DNA of 64,000 bases from contig CAYORM010000009.1 of NCBI GenBank assembly GCA_964406375.1, forward strand, positions 9,681 to 73,680, written 5' to 3'. The notes beneath the pieces are model-generated. The model saw only the letters and a list, made by a program, of their open reading frames with translations. It did no database searches and was not told the origin of the DNA. The stretch comes from CAYORM01 sp964406375 (GTDB taxonomy: Bacteria > Pseudomonadota > Alphaproteobacteria > DSM-16000 > Inquilinaceae). Below, piece after piece: positions 60,177 through 64,000 of this stretch (position 1 is its first letter; every line of letters starts with the position of its first letter). The position numbers and the translations under genes are program-made.

Positions 60177-60270
60177 GGGGTCGGGTCGGCGGATCTTGCC
60201 GCCCGGGATCCGGCCGGGAGCGCTCCGGATGCCTTCCGAGGGCGGCCCGGGAGCGGAGGCCAGAAACGAG

Positions 60271-60294
60271 TTGGGCGCCCCGAGAGGCGCCCAA
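60271..60294. terminator. 9-bp hairpin between cysQ and tRNA-Pro
   Basis: TTGGGCGCC and GGCGCCCAA form a perfect stem with a six-base loop, between the cysQ stop codon and the 3' end of the oppositely oriented tRNA gene. It could end both transcripts. Neither side has a strong T-tract. Confidence 0.45.
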
Positions 60295-60319
60295 ATCATT
60301 GATCTCGCTGCCGGATCGG

Positions 60320-60396
60320 TGGTCGGAGTGAGAGGATTCGAACCTCCGGCCCCTGCGTCCCGAACACAGTGCTCTACCAGGCTGAGCTACACTCCG
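60320..60396 (-). tRNA. tRNA-Pro (anticodon CGG)
   Basis: On the minus strand the 77-nt sequence folds as a full cloverleaf. The acceptor stem is CGGAGTG/CACTCCG, the D-arm GCTC...GAGC with AGCCTGGTA, and the anticodon stem CTGTG/CGCAG around loop TTCGGGA (anticodon CGG, G37 following). The T-arm is GGAGG TTCGAAT CCTCT, the discriminator A, and CCA is encoded. Anticodon CGG reads the proline codon CCG, abundant in this GC-rich genome. Confidence 0.96.
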
Positions 60397-60443
60397 TTCC
60401 GGCGAGGCGGCTTATAGCGGCAAGGCTGGCGGCCCGCAAGCCT

Positions 60444-61487
60444 TCAGAAATCGCGATCGACGACGAAAGTGGCGGTATCCCGCAGCGCGCGGCGCAACGG
60501 CCCGTCGGGCGCGATCGCGAGCGCTTCGGCGGCGGCGGCGGCATGGGCACGAGCGAGCGCCGCCGTTTCGGCGAGCGTGCCGTGGCGCTGCATCAGCGTG
60601 ATCGCATGGTCGAGGTCGCCTTCACGCTGCTCGCCCTCCGCCAGGGTCCGCTGCCAGAAGGCCCGCTCCTCGGCATCGGCCCGCTCGATCGCCAGGATCG
60701 CCGGCAGCGTCATCTTGCCTTCGCGGAAATCGTCGCCGACCGTCTTGCCGAGCCGCGCCTGGGCGGCCGAGTAGTCGAGCACGTCGTCGATGAGCTGGAA
60801 GGCAATGCCGAGCTCCATCCCGTAGCGGCGCATCGCCTCGCGCAGGGTGGGGGTGCCGCCGGCGACCACGGCGCCGATCTCGGTCGCCGCAGCGAACAGG
60901 GCGGCCGTCTTGGCGCGGATGATGTCGAGATAGGTGGCGCGGCTCGTCACCGTGTCATTGGTAGCGGCGAGCTGCAGCACCTCGCCTTCGGCGATCACCG
61001 CCGAGGCCTCCGAAAGGATTGCGAGCGTCTCGATCGAGCCGTCCGAGACCATGCTCTGGAAGGCGCGGGAGAACAGGAAATCACCGACCAGCACGCTCGC
61101 CTGATTGCCGAAGACGACATTGGCCGAGGCCTGGCCGCGGCGCAGGTCGCTCTCGTCGACGACATCGTCATGGAGGAGCGTCGCAGTGTGGATGAACTCG
61201 ACCGCGGCGGCGAGGCCGATGGCGCGCTCGCCCTCATGCCCGCACAGCCGGGCGGAGGCGACGGTCAGGAGCGGCCGGATGCGCTTGCCGCCGGAGGCGA
61301 TGAGATAGCGCGCGAGTTCCGGGATCAGCGGCACCGAGCTCTGCATGCGCTCGAGGATCACCGCGTTGACCGCCGCCATGTCGTCGGCGAACAGGGCCGC
61401 GAGGCGGTCGAGAGCGCTGCCCTCGGCACCCGAGGGGGTGGTCTCCTTCGGGGCGTCGGTCGACATCGATCCGGCAATCGCGGTCAC
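60444..61487 (-). CDS. ispB: Long-chain polyprenyl (octaprenyl/decaprenyl) diphosphate synthase
   Basis: A 347-residue trans-prenyltransferase making the ubiquinone side chain. IASGGKRIRPLLTVASARLC, first Asp-rich motif LLHDDVVDESDLRRG, KTAALFAAATEIGAVVAGG and second Asp-rich motif FQLIDDVLDYSA with GKTVGDDFREGKMTLPAILA are all present. Chain length cannot be read from sequence; Alphaproteobacteria usually make Q10. GTG at 61487 has GGAGAAG upstream; ATG at 61466 (MSTDAPKE) is an alternative with a weaker RBS. Confidence 0.92.
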   Translation of the reverse strand: MTAIAGSMSTDAPKETTPSGAEGSALDRLAALFADDMAAVNAVILERMQSSVPLIPELARYLIASGGKRIRPLLTVASARLCGHEGERAIGLAAAVEFIHTATLLHDDVVDESDLRRGQASANVVFGNQASVLVGDFLFSRAFQSMVSDGSIETLAILSEASAVIAEGEVLQLAATNDTVTSRATYLDIIRAKTAALFAAATEIGAVVAGGTPTLREAMRRYGMELGIAFQLIDDVLDYSAAQARLGKTVGDDFREGKMTLPAILAIERADAEERAFWQRTLAEGEQREGDLDHAITLMQRHGTLAETAALARAHAAAAAEALAIAPDGPLRRALRDTATFVVDRDF

Positions 61488-61671
61488 GTCTTCTCCATCG
61501 CCTGCGTTCCGCGGTTGACGGCCGGCGGTGCAACCGCGACAGATCCGTCCCACGCCTGCTCCCGGCCGGTCCGCTCCGGCCGATCGCGGCCGTCCGGCTG
61601 ACGGTCCGGCCGGCGCCGTTGCTTTAGACGAGAACCCCCCGGGGCGGAAGGGCTACAGTGCGAGGGCTGCC

Positions 61672-61878
61672 GTGAAAGAGCTGCTGCGGACCAATGATGC
61701 CGTGCGCCTCTCCTACATCGCCGCCATTCTCGAGGGGGAGGGGATCGGCTCGCTCGTCTTCGATACCCACGCCTCGATCGCCGACGGCAGCATCGGCGCC
61801 GTGCCGCGGCGGCTGATGGTCGCCGACGAGGATTGGGAGGAGGCCGTCCGTATCCTCGCCGCCGTGTCGGAGGGATGA
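61672..61878 (+). CDS. DUF2007 domain protein (putative signal-transducing protein)
   Basis: A 68-residue protein: VKELLRTNDAVRLSYIAAIL, EGEGIGSLVFDTHASIADGS, IGAVPRRLMVADEDWEEAVR. This matches the small DUF2007 family, which binds an unknown partner or ligand. The GTG start at 61672 is divergent from ispB, and the stop overlaps the following methyltransferase ATG (ATGA), implying co-translation. Confidence 0.85.
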   Translation: MKELLRTNDAVRLSYIAAILEGEGIGSLVFDTHASIADGSIGAVPRRLMVADEDWEEAVRILAAVSEG

Positions 61879-62621
61879 GCGCGACGGGAACCGGAGAGGC
61901 GGTCACCGAGGACCGGCTGCTCGGCGGCCGGGTGGTGCTGCGCCAGCCGGCGGGCGGCTACCGTGCGGCGATCGATCCGGTGCTGCTGGCCGCCTCGGTC
62001 GATCCCGCCTGCGGGACCGAGGTGGCCGACCTCGGTTGCGGTGCCGGGGCTGCGACCTTGTGCCTCGCCCGGCGCCTCGTCGCGTGCCGAGTCACCGGCA
62101 TCGAGCGCGATCCGGCGATGGCCGCCCTGGCGCGCGACAATCTCCGCCTGAACGGTCTTGCCGATCGCTGCGACGTGGTGACGGCCGATCTCGCGACACC
62201 GCCGCCGCTCGGACCCTTCGAGCAGGCGATCGCCAACCCGCCCTTCCTGCCCGACGGCGCCGGTACCGCCTCGCCCCGGCCGAGGCGGCGCGCCGCGGGG
62301 ATGGAGGCGGGGCTCGATCTCGCCGGCTGGACCGCCGCCGCCGCGCGGCTGCTCGGCCGCGGCGGCCGGCTGACGATGATCCATCGCGCGGACCGGCTGG
62401 ATGCGCTCTGCGCCGCGCTCCTGCCCACCTTCGGCGAGGTCGTCATCTGCCCGCTCTGGCCGCGGCGGGGCGCGGCCGCCCGCCGCGTGCTGGTACGCGC
62501 CCGGCGCGGTGCCCGCTCGCCGGCGCGGCTCCTGCCGGGCCTCGTCCTGCACGAGGCAGGGGGCGGCTTCACGCCCGAGGCCGAGGCGATCCTGCGCCAT
62601 GGCGCGCCGCTTCCGTTATAG
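61875..62621 (+). CDS. tRNA1(Val) adenine-N6 methyltransferase-like (TrmN6)
   Basis: A 248-residue class I methyltransferase: EDRLLGGRVVLRQPAGGYRA AIDPVLLAAS (TrmN6-like N-terminus), VADLGCGAGAATLCLARRLV (motif I), VTGIERDPAMAALARDNLRL (motif II), and IANPPFLPDG (motif IV NPPF, an N6-adenine signature). GEVVICPLWPRRGAAARRVL near the C-terminus also fits. It probably methylates A37 of a tRNA, but other adenine targets are possible. ATG at 61875 overlaps the DUF2007 stop. Confidence 0.87.
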   Translation: MSATGTGEAVTEDRLLGGRVVLRQPAGGYRAAIDPVLLAASVDPACGTEVADLGCGAGAATLCLARRLVACRVTGIERDPAMAALARDNLRLNGLADRCDVVTADLATPPPLGPFEQAIANPPFLPDGAGTASPRPRRRAAGMEAGLDLAGWTAAAARLLGRGGRLTMIHRADRLDALCAALLPTFGEVVICPLWPRRGAAARRVLVRARRGARSPARLLPGLVLHEAGGGFTPEAEAILRHGAPLPL

Positions 62622-62651
62622 TGCGGGCCTTGCGCCACCGGATCCGAGACG

Positions 62652-63470
62652 ATGCCGCTGTTCCGTTCCCGCCACCCCGCCATCGCCGTCCTGCGCCTCG
62701 ACGGTGCGATCGGTACCGGCCGTTCCGGCCTGACGCTGGCAGGGCTGGCCCGTTCGATCGACAGAGCCTTCGCGCTGCCGCGCCTTCAGGCAGTGGCCGT
62801 CGCGATCAACTCGCCGGGCGGCTCACCCGTCCAATCCTCGCTGATCGCCCGCCGGCTGCGCGACCGGGCCGATGAGAAGGGCGTTCCGCTCTTCGCCTTC
62901 GTCGAGGATGTCGCGGCGTCCGGCGGCTATTGGCTGGCCTGTGCCGCCGACGAGATCTGGGCGGACCCGGCCTCGATCGTCGGCTCGATCGGCGTCGTCT
63001 CCGCGGGATTCGGGTTTCACGAGCTGATCCTGCGGCATGGCATCGAGCGGCGCGTCCACACATCCGGCTCGCGCAAGGCGATCCTCGACCCCTTCCGTCC
63101 GGAGGCGCCGGAGGACGTTGCGAAACTGACTGAGCTGCAGACCGAGGTTCACGCGCAGTTCATCGCCCATGTGAAGACGCGCCGCGGCGGCCGTCTCCAT
63201 GCCGACGACACCAGGTTGTTCTCCGGCGAGTTCTGGACAGGTGAGACGGCGCGTGCGCTCGGCCTCGTCGACCATATCGGGCATCTCGAGCCGGTGATCC
63301 GTGCCAAGTTCGGCATGAAGGCGCGGCTCGTGCCGATCGCCCGCTCCGGTGGCTGGCTCGCGCGGCGCATCCGGCTGGAGGCGCTGGCCGCCACCGCCGG
63401 GCACGCCGCCGCCGATGCGGTGCTGGGTGCCGGCGAGGACCGGCTGCTGCGCCGCCGCTACGGATTGTGA
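62652..63470 (+). CDS. S49 family signal peptide peptidase (SppA/SohB-like)
   Basis: A 272-residue serine protease: IAVLRLDGAIGTGRSGLTLA, VAVAINSPGGSPVQSSLIAR (oxyanion strand), catalytic Ser in FVEDVAASGGYWLACAADEI, DPASIVGSIGVVSAGFGFHE, and catalytic Lys in HTSGSRKAILDPFRPE, then SGEFWTGETARALGLVDHIG. It lacks an obvious N-terminal membrane anchor, as in other short alphaproteobacterial homologs. It lies between the TrmN6-like gene and a small zinc-ribbon gene. Confidence 0.92.
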   Translation: MPLFRSRHPAIAVLRLDGAIGTGRSGLTLAGLARSIDRAFALPRLQAVAVAINSPGGSPVQSSLIARRLRDRADEKGVPLFAFVEDVAASGGYWLACAADEIWADPASIVGSIGVVSAGFGFHELILRHGIERRVHTSGSRKAILDPFRPEAPEDVAKLTELQTEVHAQFIAHVKTRRGGRLHADDTRLFSGEFWTGETARALGLVDHIGHLEPVIRAKFGMKARLVPIARSGGWLARRIRLEALAATAGHAAADAVLGAGEDRLLRRRYGL

Positions 63471-63485
63471 GGGAAGGCGGCTGGC

Positions 63486-63695
63486 ATGCTCGGCAAGGTC
63501 GGACTGACGCTCCTCGTCATCGCCATCGTCATCGGACTGGCGCTGGCGCTGCGCCGGCCGAAGACGCCGCGCGGCGGCGTCCGGCGCATGCGCGGCCGCG
63601 GCCAGCCGCCGCGACTCGAGGCGGAGGATCTCGTCCGCTGCCCGCACTGCGGCGTCTACCATCCGGAGGGCAAGGAGCACGCCTGCACGCGCTGA
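63486..63695 (+). CDS. Small membrane protein with zinc-ribbon-like C-terminus
   Basis: A 69-residue protein: one N-terminal transmembrane helix (VGLTLLVIAIVIGLALALRR), a basic linker (RRMRGRGQPP), then LVRCPHCGVYHPEGKEHACT, which supplies Cys-x2-Cys...His...His-x-Cys ligands for a small zinc site. Similar short proteins occur upstream of glyQ in Alphaproteobacteria; function unknown. It starts 15 nt after the S49 peptidase stop. Confidence 0.72.
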   Translation: MLGKVGLTLLVIAIVIGLALALRRPKTPRGGVRRMRGRGQPPRLEAEDLVRCPHCGVYHPEGKEHACTR

Positions 63696-63830
63696 GACGC
63701 GGTCGCCACAATGCGCCGCACCCCCGGGGGCGGGCCGCGCTGCGGCTTGATCCGCGCCTGACCGCCGCCCTATGGTGCGCCGCACATCAAGAAGCCGCGC
63801 CCCGTGCGTACCCCTGACGGACCCGCCATC

Positions 63831-64000
63831 GTGCCGAGCGTCGCAGCGCCGCCCAAGAGCTTCCAGGACATCATCCTCCGGCTGCAGTCCTTCTGGGCCG
63901 CCCAGGGATGCGTCATCCTGCAACCCTATGACATGGAAGTGGGGGCAGGCACCTCGCACCCGGCGACGACGCTGCGCTCGCTGGGGCCCGACCGGGTCTG
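63831..64000 (+). CDS. glyQ: Glycyl-tRNA synthetase alpha subunit (5' part)
   Basis: The first ~56 codons are visible: SFQDIILRLQSFWAAQGCVI, LQPYDMEVGAGTSHPATTLR, SLGPDRV, the invariant N-terminal region of the class II GlyQ subunit. The frame runs off the window, so the rest and glyS cannot be seen. No ATG is available; GTG at 63831 is chosen for family length, GTG at 63804 being an alternative. Confidence 0.93.
   Translation, partial: MPSVAAPPKSFQDIILRLQSFWAAQGCVILQPYDMEVGAGTSHPATTLRSLGPDRV

Noticed and set aside
60330..60417. Short frame giving VRGFEPPAPASRTQCSTRLSY
   Set aside because: This is the familiar spurious translation of a tRNA gene; the region is tRNA-Pro.

Overview
High-GC (roughly 70 percent G+C), densely packed bacterial DNA that reads as the chromosome of an alphaproteobacterium. 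A Rhodospirillales or Geminicoccales-like relative is plausible, but I cannot fix the genus. The evidence is the alphaproteobacterial marker families (UPF0262, DUF2948, DUF2125) and gene orders such as murA-DUF2948-hisG-hisD-UPF0262, ffh-rpsP-rimM-trmD-rplS, and chorismate mutase-hisC-tyrC. A perfect parS-type palindrome at 19801-19816 suggests a chromosomal location, possibly in the origin-proximal domain.

Layout. 1-4.3 kb: an aldolase-like TIM barrel, a PAP2 phosphatase, a small YeaQ-type membrane protein, a lone glycolate oxidase Fe-S subunit and an outer-membrane barrel. 4.5-8.9 kb: a peptide-type ABC importer (binding protein and two permeases) with an acetamidase/formamidase gene inside it and no ATPase gene. 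8.9-13.3 kb: rsmB, a HAD phosphatase, a GNAT, a pirin and a secreted His-rich protein. 13.3-19.75 kb: a self-contained catabolic operon with an XRE-cupin regulator, a sugar-type ABC importer (binding protein, ATPase, permease), a phosphotriesterase-family hydrolase, a Gat1-like protein and a BtpA/SgcQ TIM barrel. Its natural substrate is not obvious from family membership. 19.75-20.37 kb: a gene-free island with the parS palindrome and a decayed type I-E-like CRISPR array without cas genes.

20.4-28.4 kb: chaC, hemH, a DUF2125 protein, the aromatic amino-acid trio (chorismate mutase with a degenerate prephenate dehydratase-like tail, hisC, tyrC), glpK and a small secreted protein. 28.5-35.8 kb: a large autotransporter whose passenger has about 20 Gly-Asp-rich repeats, an outer-membrane barrel, and a second sugar importer without ATPase next to an FGGY sugar kinase. 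35.8-44.7 kb: a methyltransferase, gloB, a GST, a NUDIX-alpha/beta hydrolase fusion, amn, ftsY, dapF, a glycosyltransferase-like protein and UPF0262.

44.7-55.5 kb is housekeeping: hisD, hisG, murA, dcd, tsaD, gpsA, ffh, rpsP, rimM, trmD, rplS, closed by a strong terminator. A 100-N gap lies at the rimM/trmD junction. 55.5-64 kb: a PagL-like lipid A deacylase, an amino-sugar operon (kinase, nagA, SIS isomerase/deaminase), cysQ, tRNA-Pro(CGG), a polyprenyl diphosphate synthase, a DUF2007 protein, a TrmN6-like methyltransferase, an S49 peptidase, a small zinc-ribbon protein and the 5' end of glyQ.

The strongest candidates for new biology are the 13.3-19.75 kb operon with its 11-bp dyad, the decayed CRISPR relic beside parS, the NUDIX-hydrolase fusion and the Gly-Asp-repeat autotransporter.
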